In this document: positions 55,664 through 63,083 of the stretch, piece by piece | How the letters are laid out: each line of letters opens with the position of its first letter | Position numbering within the stretch: position 1 is the stretch's first letter | Source: Actinomadura rubteroloni | Lineage (GTDB): Bacteria; Actinomycetota; Actinomycetes; Streptosporangiales; Streptosporangiaceae | Assembly (NCBI RefSeq): GCF_002911665.1 | Contig: NZ_MTBP01000002.1 | Span: 806,001-870,000, forward strand | Reading direction: 5' to 3' | DNA: 64,000 bases | Translations under genes and position numbers: made by a program | The notes under the pieces: generated by a model | What the model saw: the letters and a program-made list of their open reading frames with translations, nothing else | What the model was told of the DNA's origin: nothing | The model's database searches: none

Positions 55664-55717
55664 GAGGCGGGCTCCGGCGCTCGCCGGTCCTACGGGACCG
55701 GCTTCGCCGGAGCCCGC
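55664..55717 (+). repeat. Dispersed palindromic element, copy B (terminator-like)
   Basis: Outer arms CGGGCTCCGGCG / CGCCGGAGCCCG (12 bp) and inner arms GCCGGTCC / GGACCGGC (8 bp, loop TACG) form one composite hairpin between two convergent genes. It matches copy A on the opposite strand. It lies 107 bases past the zinc-ribbon gene, in the same orientation. It probably also acts as a bidirectional terminator. Confidence 0.6.
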
Positions 55718-55792
55718 ACTGCTTTCCCTGGGACCCGTGGTCGTTCAGAGCCGACCTGAGCCGTCCGCGAGCGCAGCAGGCCGGGACTTCGA

Positions 55793-57016
55793 TCAACCCA
55801 GCTTGGTGGCCTCGATCCAGACGCGCGTCCACTCGATGTAGTCCGTGCACTTGCGCTCGCCCTTGTCGGGGCCGCCGCCGCAGACGGCCGTGGGCGTGCG
55901 GGCGAAGACGATGCGGTCGAGCCGGCCTCGGTCCCCGACGCGGTAGGCGACGCAGAAGCCGGACTTGGCGCGCTCCCCCGAGCACGCCTGCGGGTTGGCG
56001 GGCGCGACGCCGGACCACTCGGCGACCTGCTGCTGGACGTCCGGCGTCGCCGTCCACCGCAGCCACTCGTACATGCAGTTCGGGTGCGCCGCGCGGGCGC
56101 CGACCATCCACGCGGTCGCCCAGCCGGTCACGCCCTCGGCCGGGTCGGTCGTGCGGACGCCGTGCCCGGCGCGTCCGAGGACGTCCGCCTGGTAGGGCGA
56201 CCCGACGCCGAGCACCGCGCCGTCCGCCGCGAACGCCGACACGGCCGACGCCGGGGTCTTCCAGTACGCGCGGACGCTCGGCCGCTGCTTGGCCAGGATC
56301 CCCCGCACCGCCGCGAGCTGCCGGGGCGACAGCGAGTACACGTCCTTGATCTTCAGCTTGCGGTCGTGCTGCTTCAGGTACAGCGCGACGTCGGCGACGC
56401 TGAGCGGGGTGTCGCGCATGACGAGCCGTCCCGCGTACCGCCGCGCCTGGTCCGGGTCGTACACCGCGCCCCAGCTCGACGGCGGCGCCACGGTCCGCGC
56501 GTCGTACATCAGGACGTTGGAGCCCCACGTGTAGGGGACGCCGTAGACCTTCCCGTCCTGGCGCAGCAGGTTCCGCAGCTTCGGTTCGAGCTTCTTGTAG
56601 CCGTCCACGAGGTCGGTGTTGACCGGCGCGACCTGGCGGCCCGCGACGAGCCGTCCCGCGACCTCGGGCGGGGCGAGGACGCCGTCGTAGCGCCGCGCCG
56701 GGTTGCTCACGAGGTCGGTCATCTCCTGGGCGTCGCGGGCGGTGCGCCAGCTCACCGTGCAGCCCGTCCGCTCCTGGAAGGGGGTGACCCAGTCGACGCG
56801 GCGGTCGGTGCCGCCGTTCTCGATGTCGCCGGGCAGCACGACGAGGTTCAGCTCGCCCTCGCCGCCGCCGACCGTTCCGGCGACGGGCGCGGCCTCGGCC
56901 TTGTGCCCCTCGCCGCCGCCGCATCCGCCGAGCGCCAGGACCAGCGCGGCCAGCCCCGCCGCCGCGCCCGTCCGGCGGGTCCCGCGCGCGGCCCCCGGCC
57001 CGACCTTCAGCCGCAT
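55793..57016 (-). CDS. Polyamine-type ABC transporter substrate-binding lipoprotein (PotD-like)
   Basis: 407 residues from ATG 57016 with GGGAG nearby. The signal peptide ends in a lipobox LGGC, followed by a Gly/Ala/Glu linker. A periplasmic-binding-protein 2 fold follows, with YGVPYTWGSNVLMYD and WGAVYDPDQARRYAGR as in PotD/PotF. No permease or ATPase is adjacent, so it is either an orphan or uses a transporter elsewhere. The ligand could be spermidine or another cation. Confidence 0.82.
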   Translation of the reverse strand: MRLKVGPGAARGTRRTGAAAGLAALVLALGGCGGGEGHKAEAAPVAGTVGGGEGELNLVVLPGDIENGGTDRRVDWVTPFQERTGCTVSWRTARDAQEMTDLVSNPARRYDGVLAPPEVAGRLVAGRQVAPVNTDLVDGYKKLEPKLRNLLRQDGKVYGVPYTWGSNVLMYDARTVAPPSSWGAVYDPDQARRYAGRLVMRDTPLSVADVALYLKQHDRKLKIKDVYSLSPRQLAAVRGILAKQRPSVRAYWKTPASAVSAFAADGAVLGVGSPYQADVLGRAGHGVRTTDPAEGVTGWATAWMVGARAAHPNCMYEWLRWTATPDVQQQVAEWSGVAPANPQACSGERAKSGFCVAYRVGDRGRLDRIVFARTPTAVCGGGPDKGERKCTDYIEWTRVWIEATKLG

Positions 57017-57372
57017 GTCGCTCCCGATCCGTCCCCCGGATCCCCCGCGTCGATCCGGCCCCATCGGCGCAGCGTAGCGTCTTCCGGCTCGGGCGGTTCC
57101 GGCGGCCCCGCGACCCGGTCCGACCGAAATGCCGGACAGAAGGGCGCCGATGACCCGGGAAAAAGCGGAAAAGGACCGTTCCGGACGCATTTTCCGGCAC
57201 CCCGCGCACCCTTTATCGGGTGCGCCCTTTATGAAGCGGCCGTCACGGCCCGGGTGGACGGTGGGTGCCGGCGTCCGCGCCGCGTTCCGTGCGCTGGAGG
57301 GGGAACGCTGCGGGTGCCCGGCCCCGGGCCGTGACGGCTATCCGGCGGCGGTGGCGAGGTGGGGAACGGCGG
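57017..57372. other. 356-base non-coding stretch upstream of the PotD-like gene
   Basis: Holds one clear hairpin (57204-57225) and two CCCTTTAT repeats. The AT-richer part 57160-57235 may contain the PotD-like promoter on -. No gene is supported here. Confidence 0.4.
57204..57225. repeat. Hairpin with AT loop
   Basis: Perfect 8-bp stem GCGCACCC / GGGTGCGC with loop TTTATC. On - it lies about 150 bases past the stop of the small WWAL-module gene. Confidence 0.45.
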
Positions 57373-57735
57373 TCACCTCTCGGTGCCGCCCGGCCACGCG
57401 ACCACCGGGACCCGAGGAGACGGCGGCGGTGTGACGCCCTCGATGCGGAGGAGGTTCGAGGGGCGCCGCTCGTCCCGTCGGGGGTCTGCGGGGGGACGCG
57501 CCGGGACCTGCGCGTCCGGTGTGCGGGGCCGGTCCACCGGGCTTGCCGTGGACGCGGTCCCTTCGATCCTGGCGATGAGGTGCTGCGGGGTCGTGGCCTC
57601 CACGAACGTCCGGTCGGCGCTCCCGCGCGGCGGCAGCGCCCACCAGTGGCCCGTGTAGGGGCCGTACCAGACGGCCCATCCGGGGAAGCGGCGACGGAGT
57701 GCCTCGACCTCCGCGGCGTGCTCGTCTGCGGTCAT
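57373..57735 (-). CDS. Small WWAL-module protein with disordered tail
   Basis: 120 residues from ATG 57735 (GGGAG upstream). Residues 16-58 carry FPGWAVWYGPYTGHWWALPP then VEATTPQHLIARIE, the same module as the protein at 30692. The remaining 60 residues are Pro/Arg-rich and unstructured. It has a well-formed promoter with a palindrome in its spacer (57805-57833). Function unknown. Confidence 0.6.
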   Translation of the reverse strand: MTADEHAAEVEALRRRFPGWAVWYGPYTGHWWALPPRGSADRTFVEATTPQHLIARIEGTASTASPVDRPRTPDAQVPARPPADPRRDERRPSNLLRIEGVTPPPSPRVPVVAWPGGTER

Positions 57736-58098
57736 AACAGGCTCCCCTGCGGCGGGCCGGAACGACCCTTTATCTTTTTCGCCACATTTAATTGGAACAA
57801 TCAGATTGTGTCGCCCGACACAGGGCCAGTCAATGGCCGTGGCGATGATTTGTCGATACCATGAAGACAACGATTAACGACAAAAACCAACAACGGTAAA
57901 CATTCTTCAGAAACCCGGCGAACAGGGCATTTTCACAGCGCGTCGACCCATCGCCACGGACCGTGAGTGAACGAAATTTGTCCAGTTTTGAGAGTTTAGT
58001 CCACTTGTGAATTGACACGCATTCACCCGGCCGCGCTTCCGGCGCTGATCAGGCCGTCCCCTAGGATTTCGGAACGATCTCCGAAGGGACGGGCCGGC
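57736..58098. other. AT-rich divergent promoter region
   Basis: 363 bases between the WWAL-module gene (-) and the SDR gene (+), much less GC-rich than the rest of the window at 57780-58020. It includes the promoter at 57805-57833 and, for the SDR gene, a TAGGAT -10-like box at about 58062 with no good -35. No open frame here has a ribosome site. Confidence 0.4.
57805..57833 (-). promoter_or_regulatory. Promoter with palindrome in the spacer
   Basis: TTGACT (57828-57833), a 17-base spacer and CACAAT (57805-57810) on -. The dyad TGTGTCG-GG-CGACACA (57807-57822) overlaps the -10 and most of the spacer, an ideal place for a repressor. Transcription would begin about 60 bases before the ATG at 57735. 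Confidence 0.45.
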
Positions 58099-58845
58099 AT
58101 GGATCTCGGACTGAACGGCCGCCGCGCGGCGGTCGCGGCGGCGTCGGGCGGACTCGGGCTGGGCAGCGCGCGGGCGCTGCTCGCCGAGGGCGCCCGGGTG
58201 GCGATCTGCGGCCGGGACGAGGCCCGGATCACCGCGGCGGCGGCCGAACTCGGCCCGGACGCCCACCCGATCGTCGCCGACGTCGGCACCCCGGAGGGCG
58301 CGACCGCGTTCGTGGCCGCGGCGCGCGCGGCGCTCGGCGGCGTGGACGTCCTCGTCACCAACGCGGGCGGCCCGCCCCCCGGCGGCTTCGCCGCGACGCC
58401 CGTGGACGCCTACCGCGCGGCCCTCGACCTCAACCTGATGTCGACGGTCGCGATGTGCCACGCGGCCGTCCCGGAGATGCGCGAGCGCGGCTGGGGCCGG
58501 ATCGTGGCGATCACGTCGGTGGCGGTGCGCCAGCCGAACCCGAACCTCATCCTGTCCAACACGGCGCGGGCCGGGGCGACGGCGTTCCTGAAGACACTCG
58601 CGCGGGAGGTCGCGGCCGACGGCGTCACGGTGAACTCGCTCCAGCCGGGCCTGCACGCGACCGACCGCCTGCGGCAGCTCTGGGACGGCGACCTGGAGGC
58701 GGCGGCCCGCGAGGTGCCGACGCGGACGACCGGCTCGCCGGAGGACTTCGGCGCGTTCGTCGCCTACCTGTGCTCGCGGCAGGCCGCGTTCGTCACCGGC
58801 GCCTCGATCCAGGTGGACGGCGGCCAGTACGCCGGCCTGCTCTGA
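58099..58845 (+). CDS. SDR family oxidoreductase with degenerate catalytic site
   Basis: 248 residues from ATG 58099 (AAGGGA upstream). The glycine-rich loop SGGLGLGSARAL and NAGG are SDR features. The YxxxK catalytic pair is replaced: the segment LILSNTARAGATAFLKTLA has Ser/Arg in those places. This matches the BKR-like SDR subgroup that lacks the usual tetrad. It ends in GASIQVDGGQYAGLL, a normal FabG-like C terminus. It may bind a dinucleotide without the classical reaction. Confidence 0.85.
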   Translation: MDLGLNGRRAAVAAASGGLGLGSARALLAEGARVAICGRDEARITAAAAELGPDAHPIVADVGTPEGATAFVAAARAALGGVDVLVTNAGGPPPGGFAATPVDAYRAALDLNLMSTVAMCHAAVPEMRERGWGRIVAITSVAVRQPNPNLILSNTARAGATAFLKTLAREVAADGVTVNSLQPGLHATDRLRQLWDGDLEAAAREVPTRTTGSPEDFGAFVAYLCSRQAAFVTGASIQVDGGQYAGLL

Positions 58846-58850
58846 CCGCG

Positions 58851-58878
58851 GAGCCCCGGCCCGCGCGGGCCGGGGCTC
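58851..58878. terminator. Bidirectional terminator, SDR / WYL
   Basis: 13-bp perfect arms GAGCCCCGGCCCG / CGGGCCGGGGCTC separated by CG between the convergent SDR and WYL genes. Confidence 0.6.
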
Positions 58879-58887
58879 GGCAGTCCG

Positions 58888-59400
58888 TCAGGCCGCCCGG
58901 CGGCCCTGGAACGGCAGGTAGTGGTCGGCGCGGCGCGGCCGGGCGGGCAGCCCGGTGGACTCGACCGCGAGGATCCGGTCGAACCGGAACGCGCGGATGC
59001 CGCGCCGCATCCGGCACCACCCGACCAGGTACCAGTGGTCGCGGTGGACGAGGCACGTCACCGGCTCGACCTCGCGGATCGTGACGTTCGCGCCCGCGTC
59101 GCCGTAGCAGAGCCGGACGACGCGGTGCTCGGTGATGGCCGAGGCGATGACGCGGGCGCGGTCGGCCGTGGCCGCGTCCTGCGCCGTCGTGAGGGTGTCG
59201 AGGGTCTCGGCGGCGACCGCGTCGAAGCCGTCCTCGGCGTCGAGGAGGGCGCGCAGGGCGCGGCGCGCGGTCGCGGCCTGCGGGCCGGCGCCGAGGTGGG
59301 CCAGGGAGAGCGCCAGCGAGGCGATCTCGGCGGCGGTGAGCGCGTTGTCGTTCACCCGGCGGGCGGCCGGGTCGGAGGGGTGCGTCGCAACGTTCGCCAT
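58888..59400 (-). CDS. Stand-alone WYL-domain protein (no helix-turn-helix)
   Basis: 170 residues from ATG 59400. The region ALTAAEIASLALSLAHLGAG and the WYL core HRDHWYLVGWCRMRRGIRAF and FRFDRILAVE are typical of YafY-type regulators, which run to about 320 residues. The N-terminal DNA-binding half is absent, and the upstream sequence does not encode it. It may modulate a partner by binding a ligand or nucleic acid. The perfect TATAAT six bases from the ATG implies a leaderless mRNA. Confidence 0.8.
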   Translation of the reverse strand: MANVATHPSDPAARRVNDNALTAAEIASLALSLAHLGAGPQAATARRALRALLDAEDGFDAVAAETLDTLTTAQDAATADRARVIASAITEHRVVRLCYGDAGANVTIREVEPVTCLVHRDHWYLVGWCRMRRGIRAFRFDRILAVESTGLPARPRRADHYLPFQGRRAA

Positions 59401-59406
59401 GGTTCG

Positions 59407-59412
59407 ATTATA
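59407..59412 (-). promoter_or_regulatory. TATAAT -10 box of a leaderless WYL transcript
   Basis: TATAAT ends six bases before the ATG at 59400, so transcription should start at or next to the start codon. No ribosome site and no good -35 are seen; a CGAAC direct repeat flanks the box. Confidence 0.5.
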
Positions 59413-59488
59413 TGTTCGAGTACTGACATTTCCCAGGGCACGGACGGCCTACTTGAGCAGATCACGGCCGTACGGGACACTGACCCCC

Positions 59489-59510
59489 TAAAATCCGCAA
59501 ATCTGCGGAT
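59489..59510 (+). promoter_or_regulatory. Promoter/operator of the pknG operon
   Basis: TAAAAT (59489-59494) is a likely -10 and overlaps the dyad ATCCGCA-AATC-TGCGGAT (59493-59510). The start would be about 59501, 36 bases before GTG 59537. A protein bound to the dyad would block the start site. Confidence 0.45.
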
Positions 59511-59536
59511 GACGGGGTTCGACGGGGGTGTGTCGC

Positions 59537-60745
59537 GTGAGTGAGGCCGCCGCGCGCCCGCCCCTGGACCGCGACGCCGTGGACGACGCCCTGCGCGTCC
59601 AGCGCGACGAGCGCGACCGGGTGAGCGCGGCCCTGCTGGACCTGGAGGCGCAGCCCGGTTACCGGCTGCTGACCGGAGCGTCCGTCACCGGCGCGACCGC
59701 CCTCGCGCGCGAGGAGATTCGCGCCCGCGCCGCCGAGCTGTGGGACTGGTTCGACCGGTACACGCGGACGCTGCGCGCCACCGAGGACCTGCGCGCCCGG
59801 CACGGCCGTCCGGGACGCGCCGAGCTGGCCGAGCTGACGCGGCTGCTGACCGGGCCGTCCGTCGCGCCGCCCGAGCACGAGGTCCCGCTCGCCGACCGGA
59901 CGCTGCTCGCCGCTCCCCCGCCCCCGCTCACCCTGGCGGCCGTCGTCGAGCGGATGACCGCGCTGTACGAGGACGTCGTCCGGCGCGTCGCGGCGGTGGA
60001 CGGCGCGTGGTCGGCGCTGCTGCCCGCGCTGGAGCGCGCCGAGGCCGCGCGGCGCGAGGTCGGCACGCTGGCCGCCGAGTTGGGCGGCGACCCCGAGGCC
60101 GCGCGGCTGACCGGCGAGCTGGACCGCGTCGCCGCGACCGTCCGCGCCGACCCGCTGGCGACGGCGCCCCCGGAGCTGGACCGGCTGGGCGCCGACCTCG
60201 CCGCATTGCGCGACCGGCTGCGCGCCGCCGTCCGGATGCGCGCCGAGGCGGCGGCCCGGCTCGCCGCGCTGGACGACGCGGTCGCGCTCGTCCGCGCCGA
60301 GGAGGACGACGCCCGCCGCACCCGCGCCGACGTGCTCACCAGGATCTCCGCGCCGCCGCCGCCCGACGTCCCGGCGCTGGCCGCCGCGCTCGCCGACCGG
60401 TGCGCGGCCGTCCGGGGGCTCGGCGCGGCGGGCCGCTGGCGCGCGCTGACCGACCGCGTCGCCGAGTTGGAGGACGCCGCCGCCGACGCGCTGCGCCGCG
60501 TCCGCGAGGCCCGCGACCTGGCCGCCGGGCTCACCGAGCGCCGCGACGAGCTGCGCGGACGGCTGGAGGCGTACCGGATGAAGGCGGCCAGGCTCGGCCA
60601 CGCCGAGGACGCCGACCTCGCCGGACGGTACGCACGGACCCGGGAGCTGCTGTGGTCGGCGCCGTGCGACCTGCGGCGGGCGACGGTGGCGCTGTCGGGC
60701 TATCAGGAGGCCGTCTCCGCGCGGGCGAAGGGATCGGATCGTTGA
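59537..60745 (+). CDS. Coiled-coil protein of the pknG operon
   Basis: 402 residues from GTG 59537 (GGGGG eight bases away; a GTG nine bases earlier is possible). It is nearly all alpha-helix, Ala/Arg/Glu/Leu-rich with long heptad stretches (LAALRDRLRAAVRMRAEAAA). No signal peptide or membrane helix. It overlaps the pknG start by four bases (TTGA), so the two are co-translated. No family recognised; it may scaffold the kinase and phosphatase. Confidence 0.6.
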   Translation: MSEAAARPPLDRDAVDDALRVQRDERDRVSAALLDLEAQPGYRLLTGASVTGATALAREEIRARAAELWDWFDRYTRTLRATEDLRARHGRPGRAELAELTRLLTGPSVAPPEHEVPLADRTLLAAPPPPLTLAAVVERMTALYEDVVRRVAAVDGAWSALLPALERAEAARREVGTLAAELGGDPEAARLTGELDRVAATVRADPLATAPPELDRLGADLAALRDRLRAAVRMRAEAAARLAALDDAVALVRAEEDDARRTRADVLTRISAPPPPDVPALAAALADRCAAVRGLGAAGRWRALTDRVAELEDAAADALRRVREARDLAAGLTERRDELRGRLEAYRMKAARLGHAEDADLAGRYARTRELLWSAPCDLRRATVALSGYQEAVSARAKGSDR

Positions 60746-63069
60746 GTCGCTGCACCCAGCCGGGCTGTCCGGGCAACATTGAGGACGGTTACTGCGTCAT
60801 ATGCGGTATGCCTCCTTCCTCCGGCACTCCGGCGCCGCCGACCACGCGGTCCGCCCCGTCCGGCGCGCCGCGCTGCACGGTGCCGGGCTGCGCGGGGACG
60901 ATCACCGACGGCTACTGCGACGTCTGCGGCATGCCGCCCGGCCAGGGCTCCGAGCCCGCGCCGCCGACCGTGGCCAGCGCGCCCGCGAGCGGCGCGTCCC
61001 GGGGCAGCCGGGGCACCGGCTCGGTGCGGACGGGCAGCGCGCGGACCGGGTCGTCGCGGTCGTCCGGACGGCGCGGGATGCTCGGCGCGGGCCTGGTGGA
61101 GGTGCCGCGCGTCCCCTACCGCGACCCGTCCACGGCGGTGCTCGCGGACGCCGAGGTCGCCGAGAACAAGCGGTTCTGCGGCAACTGCGGCGAGCCGGTC
61201 GGCCGGGGGCGCGGCGACCGGCCCGGCCGCGCCGAGGGCTTCTGCCCGAAGTGCGGGACGCGGTTCTCGTTCACGCCGAAGCTCGTGGCGGGCGACCTGG
61301 TCGGCGGGCAGTACGAGGTGCTCGGCTGCCTCGCGCACGGCGGGCTCGGCTGGATCTACCTCGCCAAGGACCGCAACGTCAGCGACCGGTGGGTGGTGCT
61401 GAAGGGCCTGCTGGACACCGGCGACGTCGACTCGCTGGCCGCGGCGGCGGCCGAGCGCGCGTTCCTCGCCGAGGTCGAGCACCCCAACATCGTCAAGATC
61501 TACAACTTCGTGCAGCACGCGGGCGACGGCTACATCGTCATGGAGTACGTCGGCGGCCGGTCGCTGAAGGAGATCCTGTCGGCGACGCGCGCGACCGGCG
61601 CCGACGCGCTCCCGCTCGGCCAGGCCATCGCCTACGCGCTCGAAGTGCTCCAGGCGTTCGGGTACCTGCACGCGCAGGGCCTGCTGTACTGCGACTTCAA
61701 GCCCGACAACGTCATCCAGTCCGAGGAGCAGCTCCGGCTGATCGACCTCGGCGGCGTCCGGCGCGTGGACGACCAGGTCAGCGCGATCTACGGGACGGTC
61801 GGCTACCAGGCGCCGGAGATCTCCGACGTCGGGCCGTCGGTCACGTCCGACCTCTACACCGTCGGGCGGACGCTCGCGGTGCTCAGCTTCCCCTTCCGCG
61901 GCTACACCGGGAAGTACGCGACGAGCCTTCCCGCGCGGGCGGAGGTCCCGCTGCTGGTGCGGCACGAGTCGTTCGACCGGTTCCTGCGCCGCGCGACGCA
62001 CCGCGACCCGGCCGAGCGATTCCAGGACGCCGCCGAGATGGCCGAGCAGCTCACCGGCGTGCTGCGCGAGGTGCTGGCGGTGGAGGACGGCCGGCCGCGT
62101 CCGGCGCCGTCCGGGCTGTTCGGCCCGGAGCGGACGGTGCCGGGCACCGAGGGCGACGCGGGGACGGCGCTGCCGCCGGTCGCGCCCGCCGAGGCCGCCG
62201 CCGCGCTGCCCGTCCCGCTGGTGGACGGCGCGGACCCGGCGGCCGGTTTCCTCGCGGGCCTGACCGCGCTCGAACCCGCGCAGCTCGCGGCGGCCGTCGC
62301 GGCGGCGCCCCGGCAGACGCCCGAGGTGCGGCTGACGCTGGCCCGCGTGAAGATCGAGCTGGGCGACGCGGCGGGCGCGTGGACGGCCCTGGACGAGGTC
62401 GCCGACGAGCTGCCCGGCGACTGGCGCATCGAGTGGTACCGGGCCGTCGCGCTGCTGGCGGCGGGCCGGCTCGCCGAGGCCGAGCCGCGCTTCGACCGGC
62501 TCTACGGGCTGGTGCCGGGCGAGGCCGCGCCGAAGATCGCGCTCGCCTACTGCCGCGAGGTCTCGGCGCCGCGCGAGGCCGCCCGCCTCTACGACCTGGT
62601 GTGGCGCACCGATCAGGGCCATATCAACGCCGCGTTCGGCCTCGCCCGCGTCTACCTGCGGGCGGGCGACCGGACGTCGGCGGTCGCGGTGCTGGACTCG
62701 GTGCCGCGCACGTCGATCCGGCACGTCCACGCGCAGGCGGCGGCGGTCGCGACGGCCGTGCGCGGACGGCCCGAGGGCGAGCCCGCGCCCGCCGAGCTCA
62801 TCGGCGCGGGCGACCGGCTCGCCGCGCTGGACCTGGACGAGCGGCGCCGCGACCGGCTCGCCGCCGAGGTCCTGGAGGCCGCGCTCGGCACCGTCCGGCG
62901 CGGCGGGACGGCGCAGGGTTCGGTGCTCGGCGTGCCGCTGGCCGAGCAGCCGCTGCGCCGCCGCCTGGAGGAGACCTACCGGGCGCTCGCCCGGCACACC
63001 CGCGACCGCGAGGACCGGCGCGGGCTGATCGACGCCGCCAACGCGGTCCGGCCGAGGACGCTGCTGTGA
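60742..63069 (+). CDS. pknG: Serine/threonine protein kinase PknG
   Basis: 775 residues, TTG start coupled to the upstream stop. Two zinc modules CTQPGC...YCVICG (Cys 4, 9, 18, 21) and CTVPGC...YCDVCG (45, 50, 59, 62) precede a rubredoxin-like site (146, 149, 168, 171). The kinase domain has Lys221 (VVLKG), YCDFKPDN (Asp318, Asn323) and DLGG (Asp335). TPR repeats fill the C terminus (about 480-750). M. tuberculosis PknG regulates glutamate metabolism and survival. The two extra zinc modules are an elaboration of the mycobacterial form. Confidence 0.94.
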   Translation: MSRCTQPGCPGNIEDGYCVICGMPPSSGTPAPPTTRSAPSGAPRCTVPGCAGTITDGYCDVCGMPPGQGSEPAPPTVASAPASGASRGSRGTGSVRTGSARTGSSRSSGRRGMLGAGLVEVPRVPYRDPSTAVLADAEVAENKRFCGNCGEPVGRGRGDRPGRAEGFCPKCGTRFSFTPKLVAGDLVGGQYEVLGCLAHGGLGWIYLAKDRNVSDRWVVLKGLLDTGDVDSLAAAAAERAFLAEVEHPNIVKIYNFVQHAGDGYIVMEYVGGRSLKEILSATRATGADALPLGQAIAYALEVLQAFGYLHAQGLLYCDFKPDNVIQSEEQLRLIDLGGVRRVDDQVSAIYGTVGYQAPEISDVGPSVTSDLYTVGRTLAVLSFPFRGYTGKYATSLPARAEVPLLVRHESFDRFLRRATHRDPAERFQDAAEMAEQLTGVLREVLAVEDGRPRPAPSGLFGPERTVPGTEGDAGTALPPVAPAEAAAALPVPLVDGADPAAGFLAGLTALEPAQLAAAVAAAPRQTPEVRLTLARVKIELGDAAGAWTALDEVADELPGDWRIEWYRAVALLAAGRLAEAEPRFDRLYGLVPGEAAPKIALAYCREVSAPREAARLYDLVWRTDQGHINAAFGLARVYLRAGDRTSAVAVLDSVPRTSIRHVHAQAAAVATAVRGRPEGEPAPAELIGAGDRLAALDLDERRRDRLAAEVLEAALGTVRRGGTAQGSVLGVPLAEQPLRRRLEETYRALARHTRDREDRRGLIDAANAVRPRTLL

Positions 63070-63083
63070 CGGAGGAACAGGGC

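Noticed and set aside
57830..58018. Small open frame on - in the AT-rich gap
   Set aside because: The 62-residue frame lacks a ribosome site and conserved features; its AT content fits a promoter region.
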